Assembly: GCA_028622995.1 (NCBI GenBank)
Contig: JAJQJQ010000032.1
Span: 2,480,001-2,544,000 of the forward strand
Direction of reading: 5' to 3'
DNA: 64,000 bases
From: Panagrolaimus kolymaensis
Taxonomy: Eukaryota; Nematoda; Chromadorea; Rhabditida; Panagrolaimidae
How positions within the stretch are numbered: the stretch's first letter is position 1; the number at the start of each line of letters is the position of its first letter. Shown here piece by piece: positions 1-9,472 of the stretch. The position numbers and the translations under genes were made by a program. The notes under the pieces were generated by a model that was not told where the DNA came from, did no database searches, and saw only the letters and a list, made by a program, of their open reading frames with translations.

Positions 1-751
1 GTTTGCTAAAAATCGGAGATGATTATTCGATAAAAAAAATTTCAAAGCTTTTTGTTTATTGTTTTTTAAAAGCCGTGAAAAATGTTATTTTTTTTTACGA
101 TTTTCTTAACAAACAAAAAAACCATTTTTAATCTTTTTAAGTTTTTTTTGCTCGAAAAATGGTTTTTTGAAAATTTTATTTTTTATATTATTGATTTTTT
201 GTTTTAAGTTTTAATTTTAATAAACATGAATTAGTGAATTTACATTAATTTTCAAGTCATTGTATGGCTTTCGTCCTTTTTTTGATATTATTATCTTAAA
301 TTTTGATAGTTTGTAATATATCAATTAGCCAAAATAATTATTTAAAAATTCCATCAAAATTTCAGCAAGAAGCCACTTATATTTTTAGAAAATTTTACTT
401 TCGATAATTTCAAATAAAATTTAATAGAAAGAATAAAAAATTTGTGAAGCATTTGATCCAAATATCTAAAAGAAAGTATTCTAAATTTCAAGCTTAGGTA
501 ACAAGGTACTATTGAACAATAAATTGCAAAAATTTTAATACGTTATGAATACTTTTATTGAATATTTGCATTACATTTATAGTTTATAGTTTTATCAACT
601 TTTTCTGTTGATAAAATAAACTCAACGCGATGGTTCGACACATAATTTTTTCTGTTATTTATTTGATTTTTTTCTTCATTGTATTGATTGATTTCTTTGT
701 TTCGTTTCGTTCTAAAAAGTTTTCCTTTTTTTAGCAATCAAAAAATTAACT
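1..751. other. AT-rich intergenic sequence upstream of the first GST gene
   Basis: Long A and T runs; stop codons in all frames. No coding, RNA or transposon signature was found. The last 100 bases hold an ATTGATTGATT motif that also occurs upstream of the second GST gene, so part of it may be promoter or 5' UTR. Confidence 0.5.
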
Positions 752-1584
752 ATGGATTCTTTATTGCTTCCATGGATAGTAGCTTCGCGTAAAAGAAAAA
801 ATGTTGAAGAATCTGAAAAAGCTGTGATTCCAAGGAAACGATTTCACGTTGTTCCACAATTTCGTTTAATTTATTATGATGCTGGTGGACCTGTGGAATT
901 GTCGAGAATGATTTTAGCTTATTCAGGAATTCCATTTGATGATGTTCGGCTTAAAACTGAAGCAGAATGGATTCTCGCAATTAAAGGTAGGCACCTTATT
1001 TTTCGCGATCTCTCGTAACAAATAAATTTAAAAAAATTGTTTTAGCATCTCCAAATAAAGATCTTCCAATATTAGAATGGAATACTAAAAAACTTTGCGA
1101 TGGAAATGCTATCGCTCGAATGCTTGCAAACATGTATGGCCTTGGTGGAAATGGACTTTTCGAACAAGCTCAAGCCGATTCATTGGTTGGTGTTTCAAAG
1201 GATTGTGTCATATCTGTAATGGAATACATCACCCATAAATTTGTAAAAGATAATCCATCAACAAAATATCCTAGGAATTTTCATGGCATTAATTTGAAAA
1301 AAGATACAAATATTGAAACGATGTATTTTGAAGCCTTTGAACCAACTGTAAAGAAATATTTTGGAATTTTGGAAAATCATGCCTCTCAAAGTTCCAGTGG
1401 CTTCTTTCTTGACAGTGGTGTTAGTTATGTGGATTTTGGGGTATCTTATTTTTATGAATTCTTGCATCGCTTACATCCAGAATTAATGGAAAAGTATTCA
1501 AATGTTCAAGCTATTACAAAACGAGTTTCATGTTTGCCAGAATTAGAAATATATTTAGCAAATAGACGTAAAACTGATTGGTAA
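752..1584 (+). CDS. Sigma-like glutathione S-transferase, copy 1
   Basis: Two exons, 752-986 and 1046-1584, joined by a 59-bp GT-AG intron in phase 1, giving 257 residues. The thioredoxin-like N-domain starts near residue 35 (PQFRLIYYD) with Tyr41 at the position of the catalytic Tyr of sigma-class GSTs. LPILEW supplies the cis-Pro, followed by DGNAIARMLANMYGLGG, where the usual QS glutathione-binding pair is altered to DG. The all-helical C-domain includes SGVSYVDF, the family's ADF-like helix. Such enzymes conjugate glutathione or isomerise prostaglandin H2; the substrate here is unknown. A 34-residue N-terminal extension with a basic RKRK cluster precedes the fold and is shared by all four copies in the window. 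The start is the first in-frame ATG, placed as in copies 2-4. A tandem paralogue lies 0.7 kb downstream. Confidence 0.9.
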
Positions 1585-2257
1585 TTTGATAAATACAAAA
1601 ACATTTTTTATAGTCAAGTTTTTATGATATAAGTTTTAACAGTTTAGTTTTTTACTTTTGAATATGTCATTTTACTTTATAAATTTTTCTTTCACTTTTT
1701 GTTTTTTAGTTTTTTAGTTTTTTATTACTTTACAATAAGAATCATGTTTTAAGATTGTATAAATAAATATTATAAATGCCTTGTTTTTGAATCTTTTTCT
1801 ATGATTTTCTGGACAAAGCAATAGAAAGAAGCATTTCACGATTTCTTAAGAAAAAAACAAAAAGTTAATAACCTTAAAAATTTATAAATTCGAGCATAAT
1901 TAATGAAAAAATAAGAAAGATTTTTTTGCTGCTTTGAGATCAATAGTTAAATAATTACTGGCAATGAAGAGAAGAGTTTTTTTTGTTGGGGAGAGAGAGA
2001 GATGTTTATAAATCTATTACGAAATAGGCAAAATAAGAAAATAATAAAATTGTAGACATCCGCAATGTCTACACTAAAAAACGCGCGTTCAAAATGAAAG
2101 TGTTAGAACATTTATTAAATAAAAGATTCTTGGTGCTTGCCCACAAAAAATGTACTTTTGTTCCATTTTATTGCACTGTTATTGATTGATTTTTTCAACT
2201 TTTTCTTTGCGCTGCTGATTTTTTTATTTGTGCATAATCATTTATTTTGTTTAAAAA
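1585..2257. other. Intergenic sequence between GST copies 1 and 2
   Basis: AT-rich, with a likely polyadenylation stretch near 1760-1770 (AAATAAATA) and a short GA run near 1992. ATTGATTGATT near 2185 recurs upstream of copy 1. No gene was found. Confidence 0.45.
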
Positions 2258-3085
2258 ATGGAGCCTTTATTACTTCCATGGTTGGTTGCTCGAAAAAGAA
2301 AATTAAAGGATGAATCTAAAAAAGCCGTGATTCCAAGTAAACAATTTCATATCGCGCCACAATTTCGCTTAATTTACTACAATGCTCGCGGCCCTGTTGA
2401 AGTAACAAGAATGATTTTAGCTTATTCTGGAATTCCATTTGAAGATATTCGACTTAAAACCGAAAAACAATGGACTCAAGCAGTTAAATGTAAGTAAATA
2501 AGTTTATGAAAAGTTTTTTTTGAGAGTGAATATAAAAAAATCGTTTTAGCTTCACCAAATAAGGATCTTCCAATATTAGAATGGAATACTAAAAAATTAT
2601 GTGATGGTGATGCCATAACTCGAATGCTAGCAAAAATGTATGGTCTCGCTGGTTATGGCATCTTCGAGCAAGCCCAAGCCGATGCAATTTATGGAACAAT
2701 TAAAGATTTTGTCAATGCTGTGATTGAATATGTTAATTTAAAGTTATTATATCTGCCTTTTACATATAATTCTCCTAAACCTTCCGTGGATGATGAAGTA
2801 AAAAGCAAAGATTTAAAAACATTCTATTTCAAAGTTTTTGAACCCGCAGTTCAAAAATATTTTGGAATTTTGGAATATTATGCTTCACAAAGTTCCAGCG
2901 ATTTCTTTCTTTCCAGTGGCATTTCTTATGTAGATTTTGCTGTCACATATTTGTATGAATTTTTGCAAAGAATGCATCCAGAATTAATGGAAAAATATTT
3001 TAATATTAAAGCCATAACAAAAAAAGTTTCTCGTTTGCCACAATTAGAAATATATTTGGAAAACAGACCCGAAGCCGACTGGTAA
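2258..3085 (+). CDS. Sigma-like glutathione S-transferase, copy 2
   Basis: Exons 2258-2489 and 2550-3085 with a GT-AG intron (gtaagt donor) in phase 1 at the same codon as copy 1; product 255 residues. The N-domain carries RLIYYN with the putative catalytic Tyr, then LPILEW and DGDAITRMLAKMYGLAG; the C-domain has SGISYVDFAVTYLYEF. The N-terminal extension begins MEPLLLPW and holds ARKRK. It is the most diverged of the four in its C-domain linker (residues near 130-160). The shared intron position and orientation show it arose by tandem duplication. It is probably a cytosolic detoxification enzyme or a binding protein; the substrate is not inferable. Confidence 0.9.
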
Positions 3086-3809
3086 TTATATATTATGCAT
3101 AAAAAATGTTTTCTTCAAAGATTTATAAAAGCAATGACAAAACTCTTTATTTTTATATTTTTACTTGGATTTTTTAAACCAATTTAAACTATTAGGCGTT
3201 ATGCATTTTTTTTCTTTTTGTAAAAACTAAAAATCTTTGCCTTTAAATTCTAAATACTTTTTTTAATGGCTTACAAAGATAAAAATTTTGTTATTGTTTT
3301 AAATTTTTTTACGATGATTTTATTTCGCAAATATTTCAAAATTCACATTCTGATAGCTTTGGTTTAAAAAACACACCTAAAAAGCATCTTATGTATTTCT
3401 TTGACGTGATTTTAGCTTCTTTCAAATAAATATTAATTAGAGTTTTAAAAGATTAAAAATGTTTTTTAATCATTGATTTATTCTTTTTACTATGTAATCA
3501 GCCGACAAAAGCTAAAATATTTCTTAATTTAACATTTAAAAAGTTTAAATTCCATCATTTCAAATCTGAAATATTTTAACCTTAAAATAATAATGAAATT
3601 AATGTTTTATTTTTTGTACCATAAAAGACGCGGCAAAAGATTATCTCGTTAATATAAAAAGAGAGTTCCAAACGCATAAAAAAAAGAAGAGTAAATATTC
3701 AAAGTGGATTTTTGCTTTTTAAAAGTATAAATTTGTTGTTGTAATTTTTTGTAATTTTTTTGCTGTCACTTATTCTTGATTAACAAATATTTATTTATTT
3801 TTAAATATT
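3086..3809. other. Intergenic, with promoter of the first orphan gene
   Basis: AT-rich, no coding sequence seen. A TATA-like box (TATAAAAA, 3653-3660) stands 157 bp before the next ATG. Confidence 0.4.
3653..3660 (+). promoter_or_regulatory. TATA-like box before orphan gene A
   Basis: TATAAAAA at 3653-3660. The paralogous gene B has TATAAAAG at a comparable distance (178 bp) from its ATG, which supports a real core promoter. Confidence 0.45.
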
Positions 3810-4026
3810 ATGTTTCAAAGTAAAGTTTGTGTAGGTAAAAGATTCGATAAAAAAGAATTACGACAAAGCATACGAGAATACGATGAACATCAAGAACCTA
3901 ATGAAGTCAAAGATTTTGGTAAGCTTTTTAAAAAAATGTAGTAAAAATATTAGCAGAAAATTTACAGAAGAAAATCGAGCTAAAGTCGCCACTAATGATC
4001 ATCTTGGAAAACCAGAAAATACTTAA
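3810..4026 (+). CDS. Orphan small protein A (55 residues, paralogue of B)
   Basis: Exons 3810-3918 and 3968-4026 with a 49-bp GT-AG intron in phase 1. The product starts MFQSKVCVG, continues with a lysine/glutamate-rich stretch and ends ENRAKV...GKPENT. It is highly charged, with no signal peptide or membrane segment. The start MFQSKVC and the exon-2 start xNRAxV match orphan gene B 0.77 kb downstream, with the intron at the same position and phase, so the two are tandem duplicates. No known family was recognised. Conserved splice structure in two copies is the main reason to call it a gene. Confidence 0.6.
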
Positions 4027-4577
4027 TAAAATCTCAAAATTGGTTTTGAGAAAATAGTGTGAATGGATTTTATCAATAAAAAATATTTAAAAAAAGTGTG
4101 GTATTAAATTTTCTTTCGTTTTTTAATTAACAATTTATTGTTTATTTCTTTTTTAAGTTTCTGTAATAAAAAAATGATATGTTAAAATAAATAAATGTAT
4201 TTTGAACATTATTTTTTGTCGTTTTTTATTCTTTTTTTTTCATTAAGACTTTTGTAATCGAGCGAGCAGAGTTATTTTTGCTTTCAAGAAATTAAAATTT
4301 CTTAACTATTTTAAGCGATAATAAGCTTAATTTTTGAAATAATTCCATTAATCGGTTATTTTTTGTATTTACTAAGGAAACAATGGCTTATCTAAGAAGT
4401 ATAAAAGCACACACATTTAATTACAAAAAATATTACTCGTGCCTAAAAGTGTATAGATAATTTTACTTCGTCTTCGCTTCTGCCTTCTAAAAGTATAGTC
4501 GCCTTGTAATTTTGTTGTCGCCTTTTTCTTATTTCTCCGCCGCGATTTATTTTGAATAAAAACTATTTTCTCCTAAA
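4027..4577. other. Intergenic between orphan genes A and B
   Basis: Possible poly(A) signals near 4074-4090 and 4186-4192. A TATAAAAG box lies at 4400-4407. Nothing else was recognised. Confidence 0.4.
4400..4407 (+). promoter_or_regulatory. TATA box before orphan gene B
   Basis: TATAAAAG in the AAGTATAAAAGCAC context, 178 bp upstream of the ATG; gene A has the counterpart at a similar distance. Confidence 0.5.
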
Positions 4578-5075
4578 ATGTTCCAGAGTAAAGTTTGTTG
4601 CAATTATAAAATGGATAAAAAAGAACAACAACGAAGTGCAAGCGAAAATGATTTACATGAGGATTCAAATGAAGGCGAAGGATTAGATAAAAGTAAGTTT
4701 TTAAAGGGAGTGTACCAGCCAACAGAGATTTCCTTACAGCGGGTGTTCCTAGCCCGAAAGTTTTTTTCACTGTCTCAAAAGCTTACAAAGAGCTACAGAT
4801 TTTTTGTAGCTTTTTGTAGCACCTTGTTTTTTTTCTCAAAGTGCTACAAAAAGCTACAAAAAATAGGTAGTACTTTGTAAGCTTTTGAGACAGTGAAAAA
4901 AATTTTCGGGCTAGGAACACCCACTGTAAGGAAATCTCTGTTGGCTGGTACACTCCCTTTAATTAATTTTTTTAGTAACTAAGCTACTAATAAATAAATT
5001 ACAGAAAATAGAGCTGAAGTCCGAGATGAATATAAAGAAAGAGCTGGGGAAACTTCAATGAAAGCTATACTTTAA
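4578..5075 (+). CDS. Orphan small protein B (61 residues, paralogue of A), intron hit by a MITE
   Basis: Exons 4578-4692 and 5005-5075 with a phase-1 GT-AG intron at the same codon position as gene A. The product begins MFQSKVCCNYKMDKKEQQR and is acidic in the middle (DLHEDSNEGEG); after the splice it reads NRAEVRDEYKERAG. It is charged, probably disordered and soluble, with no known domain. The intron is 312 bp, against 49 bp in gene A, because a 254-bp foldback element sits in it. Both splice sites are intact, so the gene is probably still spliced. Reading exon 1 straight into the element gives a longer open frame, which I take to be an artefact. Confidence 0.6.
4705..4958. mobile_element. 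Foldback MITE with TTAA target duplication (piggyBac-like)
   Basis: A 254-bp near-perfect hairpin. The terminal inverted repeats are about 86 bp each (4705-4790 and 4873-4958), begin AGGGAGTGTACCAGCC and differ at two positions. They are followed by further inverted GTAGC-rich sequence. TTAA flanks both sides (4701-4704 and 4959-4962), the target duplication used by piggyBac-type transposases. No coding capacity. It lies in the intron of orphan gene B. High arm identity suggests a recent insertion. Confidence 0.85.
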
Positions 5076-5903
5076 ATCAGTTTTGAACATCGCAACAAAA
5101 CAAGCACACAAAAAAATGAACGACAAAATTTAAACCGTTAATTTGCTTTCGGTTAAATTTTTAATTTTTTTTCTATTTTTTATAAGTAAAATATGTTGTT
5201 TTGCACTTTTTATGAATAAAGTTTAACCATATTTATAAATTCGTAGCAAAAACAAATCATAGCGAACATCCATATTTTCATTCTTTCTACCATATAATGA
5301 AATCTCAAAGAAAAATTCTTAAAAATGAAAGATTTTTTAATTCTTGTTGTTTTGCCTTTGTTTATCGGAAAAACATAGGCTAATACGAAAGGATTAATAC
5401 AATACGCTTTTTATTATCAAATTTGCTTTATATTTTGATGACGCATTTTAAAAGTAAAAATAATTGGGTTTCATCATTTTTACAACACGTTTTTTTTTTT
5501 CATTTGGTTTGTATTTTGCACATGAAGATATTTTAAATACACAAAAAAAAATTACAAGACTAATATTTTGAGCGAAATAAATAATACCTGATTTTAAATC
5601 GTTCTTGACAAAGTTTTTTCCATCACAAAAAAAAGGTACGCGTACTTTTTTTGTTTTCAAAGTCTTTCTTTGCTTGAAAACTAATTTTCAGTAAATTTTT
5701 TAGCAACGCAAATGAACGTGAGCATATTTTTATTACACTTTCGATTTAAAAAATAACCGCTTTACAATTACGTAAGTTCTTTTCTACCCCAGATGATATA
5801 GTATTTAAAGCCCGTAAGACTTCAATAAAAGTTAAGATATTTTCTTTATTTTTATTATTTTTTTTAGATTTTCATTTTTTAGTTCTTTCTTTTTTTTTCA
5901 GGC
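5076..5903. other. Intergenic, including one copy of a duplicated upstream segment
   Basis: AT-rich. It contains the first copy of a duplicated block (5590-5770). A weak TATA-like TATTTAAAG near 5810 and a polypyrimidine tract ending tttttttttcag (5891-5901) directly precede the next ATG. Confidence 0.4.
5590..5770. repeat. Diverged segmental duplication, copy 1
   Basis: Shares with 6770-7000 the ordered blocks TTTTTTCCATC, AAAGGTACGCGT, TCTTTCTTTGCT, GAAAACTAA and GATTTAAAAAATA. It lies upstream of the cysteine-rich peptide gene; the other copy lies upstream of the SleB gene. Confidence 0.65.
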
Positions 5904-6217
5904 ATGCGTTCTATCATTCTTTTTATTTTTAGCATGGTCATGATTGCCTATCTTGCTGGTAAAAGTTTTATATAAATTTTGTTCAAAAAAACGGTGTATT
6001 TTTTTCTTATATTTCAGAACCCATCGGAGCAGTTTTTGAGAAACCATGTGAATTTGACACTTTTTTCTCTCTCACTGAACCTATGTCAGCTGTTTTTATT
6101 GAGCCATGCCATGTTGATTGTCGTATGGCTGGAGCGGATGTTGCTACATGCTGCCGAAATCATGGTTATGGTGGAGGTGGATATTGCGTTGGTGACAAAG
6201 CTAATTGCTTGCGTTAA
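5904..6217 (+). CDS. Secreted cysteine-rich mini-protein, defensin-like
   Basis: Exons 5904-5958 and 6018-6217, phase-1 GT-AG intron of 59 bp; product 84 residues. Exon 1 encodes a signal peptide (MRSIILFIFSMVMIAYLAG). A linker of about 30 residues follows, then a compact Cys/Gly module with the pattern C-x3-C-x8-CC-x11-C-x6-C (CHVDC, CRMAGADVATCC, GYGGGGYC, NCLR), plus one further Cys in the linker. The six closely spaced cysteines and Gly-rich turn resemble invertebrate defensin-like folds, so an antimicrobial or effector role is plausible but inferred. The ATG lies two bases after a polypyrimidine-cag acceptor, which suggests spliced-leader trans-splicing or a 5' UTR intron. No close family was recognised. 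Confidence 0.75.
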
Positions 6218-6435
6218 GCAAAATTCTGAAGAAAAAGCAAAGAAGCATTTTAAAATTTGCTCATGCTTTTTACCTTCTTGTATCATGTTAATCAAAAAAA
6301 TTTGTAATCTGTTTTAAATAAAAATTTTATCGCTCAATAATAGTTGGATATCATTGCTTGAAATTCATAAATCATTTTAGTAAATGTCTAAATGAAACCC
6401 ATTTGAGAGTGAAAAACTTTGACAAATATACAGGC

Positions 6436-6598
6436 AAAAGAGGAAGGAATGAGCTTCTTCGTCGTACTGCCAAAAGTTTTATTTGAAAAAGAAAAAATGG
6501 GCAAAGCTTTGGAAAGTTTGTACCAAAACATTGCGGACAAATTAATGAAAAACAACTTTCCTCTTTTGATGGAACGGGAGCAAAAATCAAAAAAGTAA
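6436..6598 (+). pseudogene. Possible serpin-like exon remnant
   Basis: An open stretch following a tatacag acceptor encodes AKEEGMSFFVVLPKVLF, then about 35 residues of charged helix ending QKSKK and a stop (ATG at 6449). The MSFFVVLPK-like segment resembles the serpin core strand that reads MxVxLP, but no reactive-centre loop or other serpin exon is found nearby. It may instead be a short orphan exon. Confidence 0.25.
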
Positions 6599-6769
6599 AT
6601 AATTTTTAAAAAATAATATTGGCTTGCTCATTAATAAGTTCGCGAACCACCGATAAATTCGATTGGCCAACTATGAGGATGTAAGGTTTTAAAGTGCTCC
6701 GGGCGAAAACCATTGTGAAAGATTGGATTTTGCTGGAAATTAATTTTCCGTGATAAAATGACGCAAAAT

Positions 6770-7000
6770 GAGACAATCTTTCTTGCAAAGGTTTTTTTCC
6801 ATCGCATAAAAGGTACGCGTGCAATTTTTCTTTTCTTTTTTTTGTTTTGTTTTGTTGGGGCTGAAAGAACAAATTAATTTAGTACGCGTACATTTTTTTG
6901 TGATCAGATTCTTTCTTTGCTCGAAAACTAAATTTCATTTAATTTTTTAACAAAAAAGAAGAACATGTGCGTATTTTTATAACGTAGATTTAAAAAATAG
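6770..7000. repeat. Diverged segmental duplication, copy 2
   Basis: Matches 5590-5770 in order, with an extra T/G-rich insertion and a repeated GTACGCGT block (6812 and 6882). It sits upstream of the SleB gene. Between and around it (6599-7128) I see no gene. Confidence 0.65.
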
Positions 7001-7128
7001 AAAATTTTTTTATGAGTAATTTTAATTTTGAAACCCATTATTTTATTATATCAGTTTGTTGTTTTATTTTTTTTATTGTGAAAAGTTATTTTTGACTCCA
7101 CCTCTCTTTTTTTTTATTAAATCGGGTC

Positions 7129-7136
7129 TATAAAAA
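7129..7136 (+). promoter_or_regulatory. TATA box of the SleB-type gene
   Basis: TATAAAAA at 7129-7136, about 270 bp before the ATG. The interval to the ATG ends in a tttgttttcag acceptor (to 7399), so the transcript probably has a 5' UTR intron or is trans-spliced there. Confidence 0.5.
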
Positions 7137-7403
7137 CTGATAGCCAATTGAGTTAGAACAAGCATTCTTCAGGCTCTGATACTATTCGTGGGATTTTATT
7201 TTGGTATTCAATAGTTCAAAACCTTTTATTTTTAGAAAAGGTTGTAATACCATAAAGAGAGTCCTCGAATTTAGAGTAAATTTACTGTCACTATCTTTAT
7301 GTCCGTGAAAGAAAGTCTTTCTTCTTTAACCGCGATAACTTCTCATTAACATAATTAATTAATCATTTTTGGAAATGTTTAAACTATTTTTGTTTTCAGC
7401 AAA

Positions 7404-7814
7404 ATGTCACACAACCTTAACCAAAATGATATGGATGCTTTAGCAAAAACAGTGTTCATGGAAGCTCGAGGTGAACCGTCAGAAGGTCAAGCCGCAGTTA
7501 CCCATGTCATTCTTCAACGCGCTAAACTCAATAAAGATTATTGGGGCGGTGATAATGTTGCAAATGTTTGTAAAAAACCCGGGCAATTCGAATGTTGGAA
7601 TAATCCACAACATATTGATACAAATAGCCAAGAATATACAAATGTAAATAACGTTGTCCATGACGTTGTTTACAACAATGGGTATTCAAATCAAAATGAT
7701 GGAAGTGATCATTACAACAATCCATCCAAAGAAGGTTATCCCCAATGGACTCAAAACTGTAATAAAACTAAAGAAATTGGCGGTCATCAATTTTACAAAG
7801 ATAAAAATCATTAA
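7404..7814 (+). CDS. SleB-type cell wall hydrolase (Hydrolase_2 domain)
   Basis: A single exon of 136 residues covering the whole SleB/CwlJ-type domain. It shows FMEARGEPSEGQAAVTHV with the conserved Glu at residue 20, ILQRA, YWGGDNVANVC, then PGQFECWN, the hallmark block of the family, and a C-terminal DGSDHYNNP...HQFY segment. Bacterial members cleave spore-cortex or wall peptidoglycan as lytic enzymes. In a nematode the gene is most simply explained by horizontal transfer and might act against bacteria or microbial walls (inference). No signal peptide is visible from this ATG; an upstream exon could supply one, because a splice acceptor lies four bases before the ATG. A truncated relative of its C-terminal part lies at 10.33-10.52 kb. 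Confidence 0.85.
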   Translation: MSHNLNQNDMDALAKTVFMEARGEPSEGQAAVTHVILQRAKLNKDYWGGDNVANVCKKPGQFECWNNPQHIDTNSQEYTNVNNVVHDVVYNNGYSNQNDGSDHYNNPSKEGYPQWTQNCNKTKEIGGHQFYKDKNH

Positions 7815-8382
7815 TCATAAAGCCACCGCTTTTTTGTTTCAAACTTTGCGTTTTTTTCGCTTATTAAAATATAATACCCGTTTCTTAAAAACTTATTCAT
7901 TGCTTCAATTATTTTTAAAATAAATATAATAATAATCAAAACTAGTAATGCTTGCAAAAGAGAGAAATCCGAAGAATGCTTTTGACATGATAAACGTTTG
8001 GATTTTTTATTTTATATTTTGGAACAATATTTATTTCTTTTTTTTAATAAGGATAACGATCGCAAGAAAGACACGCGATGAACAACAATTTACACACTCG
8101 TCCTATATATTATACAATAGATTTTAATAAATTGCATATAAGTTTTATAATAAAAAAATTATTTTTTAAATGCAATATTTTTTATTTGTATGTGTTTTAA
8201 GGTAAAAAAGCAGGCGATGATTTAAAACGTTTAAAAGCTTTTCTTATCAAACTTTCTTCTCTTTTTTGTTGATGTTTTATTAGCAGTAAAGTTATTTTAG
8301 TTTTTTATCATTTTATCATTTTTTTTTCTTCTCTTCATTAGGCTTGAGTTTTTTTTTTGCTTTAATTCTTTTGTTTAAAAAA
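7815..8382. other. Intergenic, no gene seen
   Basis: AT-rich, with possible poly(A) signals near 7922. Only short stop-interrupted frames. A TTG-initiated extension of the next reading frame (from 8344) was not accepted as coding. Confidence 0.4.
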
Positions 8383-8821
8383 ATGACAACTCATGTAGCT
8401 AATGGAAGTCATTACGACATTTATGCCATGGTTGACGCGGATCGATCCCATATATCATCCCTTTCAGCCTCTGTCAAAAGTGTAAGCGTTCAAGGTAATA
8501 CATATATTTTTAATTTTAACCAAATTTATTTACAAATGTTTAGGCTCGGTTCAAATGATTCATGTGGCTAAATCAGAAGGATATACTTTAATTCGATCGG
8601 GCCAATTTTTACCGTTTCATCCTGATTGTCAAATTTCGAGCAGTGTTTACATTTCAATTTTATCTCGTGGGGATGATGCTGATACATATGAATTAGTATG
8701 TGGCGCATATCCAGTAAAACGTGATTATTCTGTTGTTGTTGGAAAGGATGGCCAAGTTCACCCAGTTGAATATGGAAAGATTTGGATTGACACCTGTGGC
8801 AAAAATTATAAACTTTCATAA
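8383..8821 (+). CDS. Uncharacterised 129-residue protein
   Basis: Exons 8383-8494 and 8544-8821 joined by a 49-bp phase-1 GT-AG intron. The product begins MTTHVANGSHYDIYAMVDAD and continues with alternating hydrophobic and polar strands (VQMIHVAKSEGYTLIRSG, VYISIL, YELVCGAYPV, YSVVVGKDGQV, GKIWIDTCG), suggesting a small all-beta fold with three cysteines. There is no signal peptide or membrane helix. I do not recognise the family; a lectin-like or beta-sandwich binding protein is only a guess from strand pattern. Start chosen as the first true ATG, after the T-rich leader. Confidence 0.7.
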
Positions 8822-9472
8822 TTTTGACGATTAATATTTTTTGATTTTTTATATTTAAATTTTTATGATAGTGGAAATGATGACGCTGAAGCTCAAACGA
8901 GAGAAAATTAAATAAATTATTTAAAGTTTAATAAAAATGAAAAAAAAATTGTTTCGAAAATATTATTGAGGCTTCAAAAGTTTTTTTAAATTTCATTATT
9001 TAATCAATTTTTTAAATTATTTTCTGTGAACTGTGTTTTCATTTATTTTACGAAGTTTGTAGATAAAAAATTGGTTTTTACTTAATTTAAATTTTTTACA
9101 TGTCATTTGCTTTTTAAATATAAAATTGCTTTGAAAATAACCATTCATTATCCTTTAATATTGTGGTCGACTTACTCAAATATGTAATTTTCAGTTCAAG
9201 AAAACATTTTTTTCTTCTTCAAAGTCACGTATAATTCTAAAAATAAACCTCCTACTGACATCGTTGGCGAGAGAGAGGCTATAATTTGTAATATTTTTTT
9301 GCAAAGGCGCAATTTTTATTTCTTTTAGTTTTTTTTAACTTTTTAGGTTGCTATAGACACCATAAAAAAAAGTTTTATACTTTAATTTTGTTTTATTTTC
9401 AAAAAGCAAAGCAGCTTTTTCTTTTTTAAATTTTATTTAATTTGCTGAGAAAATTGTAAAAAAAACACTAAA
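8822..9472. other. Intergenic, no gene seen
   Basis: AT-rich. A poly(A)-like AATAAA occurs at about 8929. No coding or repeat structure was recognised. Confidence 0.4.

Noticed and set aside
4578..4880. 100-codon frame running from orphan gene B into the MITE
   Set aside because: It ignores a good gtaagt donor and the conserved second exon; the extra residues come from the hairpin element.
8344..8382. Hydrophobic leader (signal peptide) for the 129-residue protein
   Set aside because: It would need a TTG start and is made of a T-run; the ATG at 8383 is used instead.
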